The notes under the pieces were generated by a model, which saw only the letters and a list, made by a program, of their open reading frames with translations, was not told the origin of the DNA and searched no databases. A stretch of 11,000 bases of DNA, taken from positions 1 to 11,000 of the forward strand of contig CAZTAO010000094.1 in the NCBI GenBank assembly GCA_964611645.1. The letters are read 5' to 3'. The DNA is from CAZTAO01 sp964611645. Lineage in GTDB: Bacteria > Armatimonadota > UBA5829. The position numbers and the translations under genes were made by a program. Shown one piece after another: positions 5,392 through 11,000 of the stretch (within the stretch, counting starts at the first letter, position 1; each line of letters starts with the position of its first letter).

Positions 5392-6168
5392 TCAGCGAGG
5401 CTTCGTTGCACCCTTGCGCCAGCGGAACACCACATGCACCGGCGCCTTGCCGCGCACGACGTGGCCCCCATCGCAGTTGATTGCCGATGTGGCGGGGAGT
5501 TGCACCCTTATGAACTGCGCCAGCTTCCAGATGTCGGATTTTCCCTGCACAATGAACATGTAGTTGCTGTTCATAGCCAGAGCTATGCGGTCGGTCTGTT
5601 GGTTCATGAAGGCGAGGCTGAACTTATCGCGCTTCAAGGGAAGCAGCCGCTGGCCTAATGCGAGAGCGCTTATGCCCGGGCTTCTCTTCACGCGGGAGTA
5701 CTCATTGGAGACGGTTACCCTGCCGTCACACTCGATAGCCAGGAAGAACCTGCCGGTCCTTGCCCCCACAAGCATCCTCCCCTGGCGCTGGAGGAAGTCT
5801 GCAAGATTGAGGGACTTGGGATGATGGAAACTGCCGGGAATGGCGGCCACACCCCCTACCCGCTTCTTGGCCCGCGCGATAGTCTCGCCGCTGAGGTCGT
5901 ATGTAATCAGGGTTTCGATGGAATCCGACCTGGGAAGCTGAGTTACCCGGAATACCTTGCCCCGGTATCTGGTTGTCCAGACTTTGAGCACATTGGGCGG
6001 GCGCCATTTAGGTGGCGGGCATACTTCCGGCTCACTCAGAACCATCGGACGCAAGACACCCGTTGTCTTCGCCGCAGGCCTCCGCCCTCTGCTCAGCCTC
6101 ACGCTGAGCATCGCAACGACGCCCAAGAGACATACGCACCACAGAATTACTATTACCGTTCGCCTCAT
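5392..6168 (-). CDS. Membrane-anchored phosphodiester-glycosidase-like (NAGPA/DUF2233) protein
   Basis: A 258-residue protein with an N-terminal anchor or signal (RRTVIVILWCVCLLGVVAML, 2-21) and an extracytoplasmic domain. The region AIPGSFHHPKSL (109-120) corresponds to the conserved 'NGGFF' turn, and AINCDGGHVV (229-238), preceded by a strand and helix YMFIVQGKSDIWKLAQF, matches the 'ALNLDGGGS' signature of the phosphodiester glycosidase fold. Members remove N-acetylglucosamine from phosphodiesters or act on cell-wall glycans. The NGG-to-PGS and DGGGS-to-DGGHV changes make activity uncertain. The ATG at 6168 is preferred to the in-frame TTG at 6180 because it starts with an Arg-Arg signal; neither has a strong ribosome binding site. 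It lies 117 nt upstream of the LTxxQ gene, on the same strand. Family assignment is from motif memory and is moderate. Confidence 0.6.
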   Translation of the reverse strand: MRRTVIVILWCVCLLGVVAMLSVRLSRGRRPAAKTTGVLRPMVLSEPEVCPPPKWRPPNVLKVWTTRYRGKVFRVTQLPRSDSIETLITYDLSGETIARAKKRVGGVAAIPGSFHHPKSLNLADFLQRQGRMLVGARTGRFFLAIECDGRVTVSNEYSRVKRSPGISALALGQRLLPLKRDKFSLAFMNQQTDRIALAMNSNYMFIVQGKSDIWKLAQFIRVQLPATSAINCDGGHVVRGKAPVHVVFRWRKGATKPR

Positions 6169-6207
6169 TGCACCATCCAACGCATCGACTACGCCTGACT
6201 GAACCGA

Positions 6208-6237
6208 ATCATATCACAGTCCCGGCCCTATCGTCAC
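6208..6237 (-). promoter_or_regulatory. Possible promoter of the glycosidase-like gene
   Basis: Minus-strand GTGACG (6232-6237) and TATGAT (6208-6213) with an 18-bp spacer. It lies back to back with the flavin reductase promoter, 6 bp apart. Confidence 0.4.
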
Positions 6238-6243
6238 GTTGGA

Positions 6244-6273
6244 TTGACCGTCGAGGCGCGGCTGGAGTAGAAT
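6244..6273 (+). promoter_or_regulatory. Promoter of the flavin reductase-MBL operon
   Basis: TTGACC (6244-6249) and TAGAAT (6268-6273), spacer 18 bp, each five of six consensus bases. Transcription would start near 6280, about 20 nt before GGAGG at 6301-6305. Confidence 0.65.
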
Positions 6274-6312
6274 TCGCGGAGATGAGAGCGTTTGCTCAAT
6301 GGAGGCAAGACA

Positions 6313-6828
6313 ATGGACGCGTCGTTCAAGTGTATCAAACCCGAGGAGATAACCGAGAATGCATTCGAGCTGATTGGCTCCGAATGGATGCTCATTACGG
6401 CAGGCCCCAAGACCAAGTACAACACAATGACCGCAAGTTGGGGCGGCTTCGGTGTGATCTGGAATGGTCCGGTGTGCTGGTGCGTGATCAGGCCTGGACG
6501 GCACACTATAGGGTTCGTGAACAACAACTCCAATTTCACGCTGTCGTTCTTCGACAATGAATACCGGCCAGCTCTTGAGTTGTGCGGGACCAAATCCGGC
6601 AGAGACATAGACAAGGCTGCGGCAACTGGGTTGATTCCCATCGAGTGCGAACTCCCCGATACGACAGCCTTTGCCCAGGCGCGAATGATCATCGAGTGCA
6701 AGAAGGTGTACTTCCAGGACATCGATCCGGCGAACTTCCTCGACCCGGGGATCGACAAGAACTACCCCATCAAAGACTATCATCGGATGTTTTTCGGCGC
6801 AATTGAACGGGTATGGGTACGCAAATAG
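6313..6828 (+). CDS. Flavin reductase family protein (FMN-binding split barrel)
   Basis: A 171-residue cytoplasmic flavoprotein. The segment YNTMTASWGGFGVIWNGPV (36-54) with IRPGRHT (59-65) and NFTLSFFDNEYRPAL (74-88) is the typical FMN-binding core of the flavin-reductase-like family seen in many anaerobic and facultative bacteria; the CGTKSGRDIDKAAATGL stretch (91-107) is also conserved there. Such proteins bind FMN and transfer electrons from NAD(P)H or from partner proteins, but their in vivo substrates are mostly unknown. The ATG at 6313 has GGAGG at 6301-6305 with a 7-nt spacer, so it is preferred to an upstream TTG at 6292. The MBL-fold gene follows after only 16 nt, so both are likely on one mRNA from the promoter at 6244-6273. 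Length is normal. Confidence 0.88.
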   Translation: MDASFKCIKPEEITENAFELIGSEWMLITAGPKTKYNTMTASWGGFGVIWNGPVCWCVIRPGRHTIGFVNNNSNFTLSFFDNEYRPALELCGTKSGRDIDKAAATGLIPIECELPDTTAFAQARMIIECKKVYFQDIDPANFLDPGIDKNYPIKDYHRMFFGAIERVWVRK

Positions 6829-6844
6829 CGGGGGGGATAGAGCT

Positions 6845-7501
6845 ATGCTGATAACATTCCTGGGGCACGCGGCCTTTCTGATGGTGACTTCGTCGGGAAC
6901 GCGGATACTTACCGATCCGTACGACACTTCCGTCTTCAGCGAGAAACTGCTGTACAAGCCGTTTACTGGCGAGGTCGATGTGGTTACGGTCAGCCATAGC
7001 CACGGCGACCATTCCGGCACCCGACTGCTCAGGGGTAAGCCGTCCGTGATTTCCATGGCCGGGCAGCACAAGGTTCACGGGATCAAGGTCACGGGAGTCA
7101 CGGCTGCTCACGATGATACCCACGGCAACGCGAGAGGCAAGAATATCATCTTCGTGATCGAAGCGGATGGGCTGAGAATCGCTCACTGCGGCGACCTGGG
7201 CCATGAGCTAAGCGATGCACAGCAGGGCGAAGTGGGGAGCGTCGATGTCCTGATGGTCCCAGTGGGCGGCTACTACACAATCGATGGGGCGAAAGCTCGC
7301 ACTGTGGCCTCGCAACTCAAGGCGAAGCTGATCATCCCCATGCACTATCGCAATGCCAAGTGTCTCTTTCCGATAGCGGAAGTTGAGCCGTTCCTGGTTG
7401 GCTGGGAGAGCGTGATGCGCGACGGGACATCTGAGATTGAAGTGACCCCGGATACTCTGCCAAAGACCCCAACGGTGTGTGTGCTTGAGCCTCTCAAGTA
7501 A
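6845..7501 (+). CDS. Metallo-beta-lactamase-fold hydrolase (UlaG/UPF0173-like)
   Basis: A 218-residue cytoplasmic metal-dependent hydrolase. The start FLGHAAFLMVTSSGTRILTDP (5-25) and the zinc motif SHSHGDH (50-56, ligands His51, His53, Asp55, His56) are typical of the UlaG-like branch, which includes L-ascorbate-6-phosphate lactonase and the uncharacterised UPF0173 hydrolases. Further ligands are His89 or His93 in AAHDDTHG, Asp117 in CGDLGH and His167 in PMHYRN. Because the first ligand motif is HxHxDH, it is not a flavodiiron oxygen reductase despite the flavin reductase beside it. The ATG at 6845 follows a G-rich stretch (6830-6836), 16 nt after the flavin reductase stop. It converges on the 6-phosphogluconolactonase gene with 11 nt between stops. 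Substrate unknown. Confidence 0.85.
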   Translation: MLITFLGHAAFLMVTSSGTRILTDPYDTSVFSEKLLYKPFTGEVDVVTVSHSHGDHSGTRLLRGKPSVISMAGQHKVHGIKVTGVTAAHDDTHGNARGKNIIFVIEADGLRIAHCGDLGHELSDAQQGEVGSVDVLMVPVGGYYTIDGAKARTVASQLKAKLIIPMHYRNAKCLFPIAEVEPFLVGWESVMRDGTSEIEVTPDTLPKTPTVCVLEPLK

Positions 7502-7512
7502 ATGCCCGAGAC

Positions 7513-8253
7513 TCATAGCAGGGAAGCGGCGGCCTCGTCGATAAGCCACGTGAGGTGGCCGCGATGGGGCCTCAGGCCAAGGACCGGAAGCTCTTCGGCG
7601 CTGGATTCTCCCGACAACGCCGCCCTCACGGCCTCGGCCTTGCCGGCTCCCCAGGCGATCACAAACATCGAACCTGAACGCCTCAGGAATTCAGCAGTGA
7701 GAGTAACCCGCCAGGACTTGAGCTTGGGTACAAAGCACCAGCCAGCGGTCCGGCTTTGCTCCACGTGCAGTTCTGTCCTGGGAAAGAGTGAGGCGGTATG
7801 CCCGTCCGGGCCCAGACCTAGGATCGCCAGATCGAGTCTCGGGTTGGTTCCCAGTGTGCAAAGTACATCGAGCGCATAGTCTGCTGCAGCTTCACCCGGT
7901 ATGTCCGCACAGTTAATCGGGTGGGTGTTGGACTCCTCGATTCCTGCGGGCCCATACAGCAGTTCGGAAGCCTGAAGGAAGTTGCTGTCCCGGTGTCCAG
8001 GCGGCACACATCGCTCGTCCGTGAGGAAGAAATGTGCTCGTTTCCAATCCGAAGGTCTGGCAACAATGCTCTCGGCAGCCTTGGATAGAAGCAGTCTCGG
8101 GCTTCCTCCGCCGGGAATGGCAATAGAGCACAACAGCCTTGAGTCGCCATCTACCACCTGCGCCGTCAACTTTTCCAGCAGTATCTTGACTCCGGCTTCT
8201 TCGTTAGGCGCCACCACCAAGCTCTCATTGTAGCTCGAAAGCTTCACATCCAT
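7513..8253 (-). CDS. pgl: 6-phosphogluconolactonase
   Basis: A 246-residue cytoplasmic enzyme that hydrolyses 6-phosphogluconolactone to 6-phosphogluconate, the second step of the oxidative pentose phosphate pathway. All family signatures are present: IPGGGSP (46-52) for the phosphate loop, FFLTDERCVPPGHRDSNF (75-92) and LGLGPDGHTASLFP (145-158) with the catalytic His152. Length matches the DevB/SOL type of bacterial enzymes. AAGGAG at 8262-8267 lies 8 nt before the ATG at 8253. The genes for glucose-6-phosphate dehydrogenase and 6-phosphogluconate dehydrogenase are not adjacent; the divergent neighbour is an oxidoreductase. Its leader contains two inverted repeats just upstream of the binding site. 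Confidence 0.94.
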   Translation of the reverse strand: MDVKLSSYNESLVVAPNEEAGVKILLEKLTAQVVDGDSRLLCSIAIPGGGSPRLLLSKAAESIVARPSDWKRAHFFLTDERCVPPGHRDSNFLQASELLYGPAGIEESNTHPINCADIPGEAAADYALDVLCTLGTNPRLDLAILGLGPDGHTASLFPRTELHVEQSRTAGWCFVPKLKSWRVTLTAEFLRRSGSMFVIAWGAGKAEAVRAALSGESSAEELPVLGLRPHRGHLTWLIDEAAASLL

Positions 8254-8266
8254 TGGCCAAACTCCT

Positions 8267-8316
8267 TGCCGATTCCATCGGCAGGCGAGACAATGAAGGA
8301 ATCTCGCAATCCTTCA
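8267..8316. repeat. Two inverted repeats upstream of pgl
   Basis: TGCCGAT-TCC-ATCGGCA (8267-8283) abuts the pgl ribosome binding site, and TGAAGGA (8294-8300) pairs with TCCTTCA (8310-8316). In the pgl transcript these would form two neighbouring hairpins in the leader if transcription starts upstream of both. Confidence 0.45.
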
Positions 8317-8354
8317 GAGTAGTTGTAACTGTAAGGTCTCGTGTCAAGTCTCAA

Positions 8355-8360
8355 TAATAT
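8355..8360 (+). promoter_or_regulatory. Possible -10 box for the MDR oxidoreductase gene
   Basis: TAATAT, five of six consensus bases, 65 nt upstream of the ATG. The matching -35 at 8332-8337 (TAAGGT) is poor, so it is a weak candidate. On the other strand TTGACA (8342-8347) could serve pgl. Confidence 0.3.
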
Positions 8361-8424
8361 GTTACCCTAATCTACCACACTAGGACAGCAAACGAAACAG
8401 GACTCATATCGGGAGGGCCAGATC

Positions 8425-9396
8425 ATGCGCAGCGTGCAGTTCGACCGTTTTGGCAATGCAACAGAAGTGCTGACTGTGGAAGAAGTTCCGATTCCTGAGC
8501 CGGGTGACGGGGAAGTGCGCGTGAAAGTCACCGCAAGACCAATTCACCCTGCTGATCTGATGTACATTCGCGGAACCTATGGCTTGAAGCCAAAGCTGCC
8601 TGCGGTTCCGGGTTTTGAGGGGGCTGGAACAATTGATGCCGTCGGGGCTGGAGTTGGCCTGACGGTAGGCCAGAGAGTGATGTTCGCGGGGATCGGTACT
8701 TGGCAAGACTTCGTTGTTGTTCCCGCGGACAATGTCTTCCCTGCGCCGGATGGCGTACCTGACGAGATCGCCTGCCAGTCGTTCGTGAACCCTTTCACCG
8801 CGATGGCAATGTTGGAGGAGCTCAACCTCCCCGAAGGCGCGTGGCTGCTCCAGACGGCAGGCGCGGGTTCCATGGGGCAGATACTGCTGGAACTAGCCAA
8901 GCAGCAAGGCATCAAGACCATCTGCACCGTGCGGCGCTATGACCAGGTTGGTAAGCTTAAACGGTTGGGTGCCACGGCGGTCATCGACACCGAGTCCGAA
9001 CACATCTATGAGAGAACCATGGAACTCACTGGCGGCAAAGGCGTGCAGGCCGTGGTCGATTCCGTGGGCGGCAAGACTGGGGGACAGGCTCTCAACAGCC
9101 TTGCGAATCACGGCACAATGATCATCTACGGAGCCCTAGCGCGCGAGGAGACTCCCGTGAGCAACAGAGAAGTGTTGTTCAAGTCTCTCACGATCAAAGG
9201 GTTCTGGCTGGCGGAATGGGTACGCAACGCCGAAAAGGCCAAGATACGCGAGGCATTCGACACAGTCATCGACCTGATGACCAGCGGAAGGTTTGCGCCG
9301 CAGATCGATACCAAGTATGATCTGGGCGATGTGGAAGATGCGGCGCGCGACGCCCAGCGCCCGGGTCGATCCGGGAAGATTGTGCTGGTAGGATAG
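8425..9396 (+). CDS. MDR-family NAD(P)H oxidoreductase (quinone or 2-enoyl reductase-like)
   Basis: A 323-residue cytoplasmic medium-chain dehydrogenase/reductase. The N-terminal catalytic domain carries IPEPGDGEVRVKV (23-35), PADL (42-45) and PGFEGAGTI (62-70); the Rossmann domain has AGAGSMGQ (145-152) followed by TVRRYDQV (168-175), an arginine-rich loop that often selects NADPH. There are no zinc-ligand cysteines, so it belongs with the quinone oxidoreductase/2-enoyl-thioester reductase branch rather than zinc alcohol dehydrogenases; NPFTAMAML (122-130) recalls the NPxTA motif of enoyl-thioester reductases. GGGAGGG at 8411-8417 lies 7 nt before the ATG. It is divergent from pgl (171 bp apart) and is the last protein gene before tRNA-Pro. 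Substrate not resolved. Confidence 0.88.
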   Translation: MRSVQFDRFGNATEVLTVEEVPIPEPGDGEVRVKVTARPIHPADLMYIRGTYGLKPKLPAVPGFEGAGTIDAVGAGVGLTVGQRVMFAGIGTWQDFVVVPADNVFPAPDGVPDEIACQSFVNPFTAMAMLEELNLPEGAWLLQTAGAGSMGQILLELAKQQGIKTICTVRRYDQVGKLKRLGATAVIDTESEHIYERTMELTGGKGVQAVVDSVGGKTGGQALNSLANHGTMIIYGALAREETPVSNREVLFKSLTIKGFWLAEWVRNAEKAKIREAFDTVIDLMTSGRFAPQIDTKYDLGDVEDAARDAQRPGRSGKIVLVG

Positions 9397-9506
9397 GCTT
9401 CACAGGACATCGCAGCCGCGGCAGGGGACTGCGGGACGACGACAGGGGTAATCGTGGCTGAGTGCCATGGGATGACAACCGCCAGGGGCGTCTGAAAGCA
9501 TCAATT

Positions 9507-9528
9507 TGGTACAGTGTGTGGTACAGTG
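9507..9528. repeat. Direct repeat TGGTACAGTG x2
   Basis: Two perfect 10-bp copies at 9507-9516 and 9519-9528, period 12, ending 4 bp before the -35 box of the tRNA-Pro promoter. The spacing would place copies on nearly the same face of the helix, as for a regulator binding upstream of a promoter. Confidence 0.55.
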
Positions 9529-9532
9529 CAAT

Positions 9533-9561
9533 TTGACTTAGGTTTCTGCCTGTAGTAAACT
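9533..9561 (+). promoter_or_regulatory. Promoter of tRNA-Pro
   Basis: TTGACT (9533-9538) and TAAACT (9556-9561) with an ideal 17-bp spacer. The -10 box ends 11 nt before the mature tRNA 5' end. Confidence 0.75.
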
Positions 9562-9572
9562 ATGAATGCTGT

Positions 9573-9649
9573 CGGGGCGTAGCGCAGTTTGGTAGCGCAC
9601 CTGAATGGGGTTCAGGGGGTCGAAGGTTCAAATCCTTTCGCCCCGACCA
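9573..9649 (+). tRNA. tRNA-Pro (anticodon GGG), CCA encoded
   Basis: A 77-nt cloverleaf: acceptor CGGGGCG (9573-9579) with CGCCCCG (9639-9645), D arm GCGC/GCGC, anticodon stem CCTGA/TCAGG with loop ATGGGGT (anticodon GGG at 9607-9609), T loop TTCAAAT, discriminator A and an encoded CCA at 9647-9649. The initial C of the acceptor stem is typical of proline tRNAs. A tyrosine recombinase gene begins 156 nt downstream of the CCA, so this gene is a likely integration target; it is intact. Confidence 0.97.
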
Positions 9650-9651
9650 GC

Positions 9652-9764
9652 ATCCTGATTTAGCCTCAAACCGGGTTCCCTGATTCCGCAATCAGGTACA
9701 CCAACATTCAAGCCTTCGTTTACCTGATTCGGCGCAAAACAGCGCTTTCGCAGGTTACCTGATT
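9652..9764. repeat. Five copies of a CCTGATT motif between tRNA-Pro and integrase
   Basis: CCTGATT occurs at 9654, 9679, 9723 and 9758 and inverted at 9690-9696. Three copies share the longer TACCTGATT (9690-9698 inverted, 9721-9729, 9756-9764). The copies at 9679 and 9690 form a CCTGATT-CCGC-AATCAGG hairpin with no T-run. Spaced short repeats next to an integrase gene are what arm-type binding sites look like. Confidence 0.6.
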
Positions 9765-9805
9765 AGTCCAAAAACCGCCCTTTTGTGGCGTTTGGAGGAC
9801 CTATC

Positions 9806-10762
9806 ATGGCAAGCAGAGCAGCAGCAATCAGAGTGACGGACATCGACTCCCTGGAAAGCGTGTACCAGCAGTTCCAGCGGGCAAAGCAAGCGCAGAACCT
9901 ATCACCCCGGACCATCGAATACTACCAGCAGCGACTTACCCCATTCCTCGCGTGGTGTGACTCACAGAGCATTGCGTGTGTCACTGATGTCACAACCGAT
10001 GATCTCCGCCAATTCATCAGCCAGGAAACGCAGCGAAGCGAGGCTTTGGGTTCACACGCTCATAGCGCGTTGGGTGTGTTCTTCTCCTGGGCGGAGTCCG
10101 AAGGCATACTCTCCACAAACCCAATAGCCCGTATTCCCAAACCACGGCGCAAGCAGGAGCTTATCACCCCACTGTCAGACGAACACATCAAGGCGCTGAT
10201 CGAGTCCTGTGACTGCAAGACATTCCCCGGACTCCGTGACAAGGCTATGATGCTGACTTTGGTGGATACTGGGTTGCGGTCAAGCGAACTGTGCGATATG
10301 GCCATTGCCGATATAGACTTCACCGGCAGGAGCATACTGGTAACCTGCGGCAAGGGGCGCAAGCAGCGCAGAGTCTACTTCGGGGTTTCCACGGCTCAGG
10401 TCCTCGCGCAGTATCTTTCAAGGCGGGGGAAGTTGAACCACGAGCGGGTATTCGTCACCGCTTGCGGCAGACCGCTGGACCGTCACCTGCTTCACAAGAT
10501 AATGCATGATCGGTTCGAGGCGGCGGGAGTCACGGGAGTCAAGAGCCTTGTGCACGTGTTCAGGCATTCGGCGGCGACCGCGTTCATTGCCAATGGCGGG
10601 GGATTGCTTCAGGCTCAGGCATTGCTTGGGCATTCCAGCTTCGACATGGTTCGCCGATATGCCAAACTCGCAGACAGTGACGTGCAAGCAGCGCACCGGC
10701 AATACGGCGCTGTAGACCGCATGGACATCGGCGCAACCACCGGCAAGAAGCGGTTGAGATAA
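9806..10762 (+). CDS. Tyrosine recombinase (XerC/D-like integrase)
   Basis: A 318-residue site-specific recombinase with a core-binding SAM-like domain (about 12-105, including NLSPRTIEYYQQRL) and a catalytic domain (about 120-300). Active-site residues are complete: Arg158 in DTGLRSSEL, Lys183 in CGKGRKQ, His250 and Arg253 in HVFRHSAA, His276 in LGHSS and the nucleophile Tyr285 in VRRYAKL. The length and the lack of an extra N-terminal domain resemble XerC/XerD and Tn554-type recombinases more than the 387-residue integrase at the left of the window. ATG 9806 follows GGAGG at 9794-9798 by 7 nt; an in-frame GTG at 9785 is less likely. It lies just beyond tRNA-Pro and a cluster of CCTGATT motifs, so it probably belongs to an element that extends to the right. 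Role as a chromosomal dimer-resolution recombinase is less likely given this setting. Confidence 0.93.
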   Translation: MASRAAAIRVTDIDSLESVYQQFQRAKQAQNLSPRTIEYYQQRLTPFLAWCDSQSIACVTDVTTDDLRQFISQETQRSEALGSHAHSALGVFFSWAESEGILSTNPIARIPKPRRKQELITPLSDEHIKALIESCDCKTFPGLRDKAMMLTLVDTGLRSSELCDMAIADIDFTGRSILVTCGKGRKQRRVYFGVSTAQVLAQYLSRRGKLNHERVFVTACGRPLDRHLLHKIMHDRFEAAGVTGVKSLVHVFRHSAATAFIANGGGLLQAQALLGHSSFDMVRRYAKLADSDVQAAHRQYGAVDRMDIGATTGKKRLR

Positions 10763-10787
10763 ACCCCCACCCCGGACACATGGACCA

Positions 10788-10819
10788 AAAGCCCGTCTCA
10801 GACTATCGAGGCGGGCTTT
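10788..10819. terminator. Intrinsic terminator after the right integrase
   Basis: AAAGCCCGTCTC (10788-10799) pairs with GAGGCGGGCTTT (10808-10819) over 12 bp with one G-T wobble and an 8-nt loop. Flanking A and T runs mean it could stop transcription from either side. It lies 25 bp after the integrase stop. Confidence 0.85.
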
Positions 10820-10845
10820 CCTGTTAGTAAAAGCTAGTCTTTCCT

Positions 10846-10862
10846 CGCGCGCGCGCGCGCGC
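10846..10862. repeat. Alternating CG tract
   Basis: Seventeen bases of uninterrupted CG alternation, a strong Z-DNA-prone sequence, 27 bp after the terminator. No gene is visible from 10763 to the window end. Confidence 0.8.
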
Positions 10863-10906
10863 ATCTGTGGGTAGCAACTTTAGCGACTTCTGAGACTGTA
10901 GCGCCT

Positions 10907-10927
10907 CGCGCGCACGCACGCGCGCGT
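10907..10927. repeat. Second alternating purine-pyrimidine tract
   Basis: Twenty-one alternating bases (CG with two CA steps), 44 bp from the first tract. Both lie in what is probably non-coding DNA of the right-hand element. Confidence 0.75.
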
Positions 10928-11000
10928 TTTGGGGTGTCAAATATGTGGTAAGCGTCAAACCACCCCCACCTTGTTTGGCTTCCTGACTTGAGCGATACTA

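Noticed and set aside
6313..7501. Split flavodiiron oxygen/NO reductase
   Set aside because: The MBL protein has the HxHxDH zinc motif and lacks the HxExD di-iron motif and flavodoxin domain of flavodiiron proteins.
9679..9696. Hairpin CCTGATT-CCGC-AATCAGG as the tRNA-Pro terminator
   Set aside because: No T-run follows, and the arms are two members of the CCTGATT array, which explains the symmetry better.
1..11000. CRISPR array or insertion sequence
   Set aside because: No regularly spaced repeats of 23 bp or more and no transposase-like gene or terminal inverted repeats with target duplication were seen.

Overview
The window looks like bacterial chromosome of moderately high GC. A short stretch of conserved, host-like genes (about 3.8 to 9.65 kb) lies between two tRNA genes. 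Each tRNA has a tyrosine-recombinase (integrase) gene just beyond its 3' end, on the side away from the conserved genes. The organism cannot be named from this sequence. The periplasmic LTxxQ (Spy/CpxP-like) protein and the pilin-like secreted protein would fit an environmental didermic lineage such as Armatimonadota or Planctomycetota, but that is a weak inference.

Left region (1 to about 3800): probably the end of an integrative element inserted at the 3' end of tRNA-Ser(GGA). Its integrase (2547-3710) is transcribed toward the tRNA. Divergent from it, on the minus strand, is a compact cluster of five small-to-medium genes: a 59-residue protein with four DnaJ-type CxxCxGxG knuckles, a 472-residue AAA+ ATPase with a non-catalytic N-terminal region, a 49-residue ORF whose GTG overlaps the ATPase stop, a 38-residue hydrophobic protein, and a second hydrophobic microprotein that runs off the left edge. 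The last three are short and unmarked by any known family, but two of them have textbook ribosome binding sites. A zinc-knuckle adaptor plus AAA+ motor plus tiny membrane proteins on a mobile element is the best candidate here for an undescribed system. Its function (defence, stress remodelling or secretion accessory) is not determined.

Middle region (3802-9649): tRNA-Ser (minus strand), a pilin-like membrane-anchored protein, a Spy/CpxP-like LTxxQ protein, a phosphodiester-glycosidase-like protein, a two-gene operon of a flavin reductase and a metallo-beta-lactamase-fold hydrolase, 6-phosphogluconolactonase, an MDR-family oxidoreductase, and tRNA-Pro(GGG). The genes do not form one pathway. 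Several promoters are readable, including a divergent pair for tRNA-Ser and the pilin-like gene whose two -35 boxes form a perfect 20-bp palindrome.

Right region (9650-11000): a spacer with five copies of a CCTGATT motif, a second integrase (9806-10762), an intrinsic terminator, and two long alternating CG tracts. This is probably the start of a second integrative element that uses tRNA-Pro and continues beyond the window.
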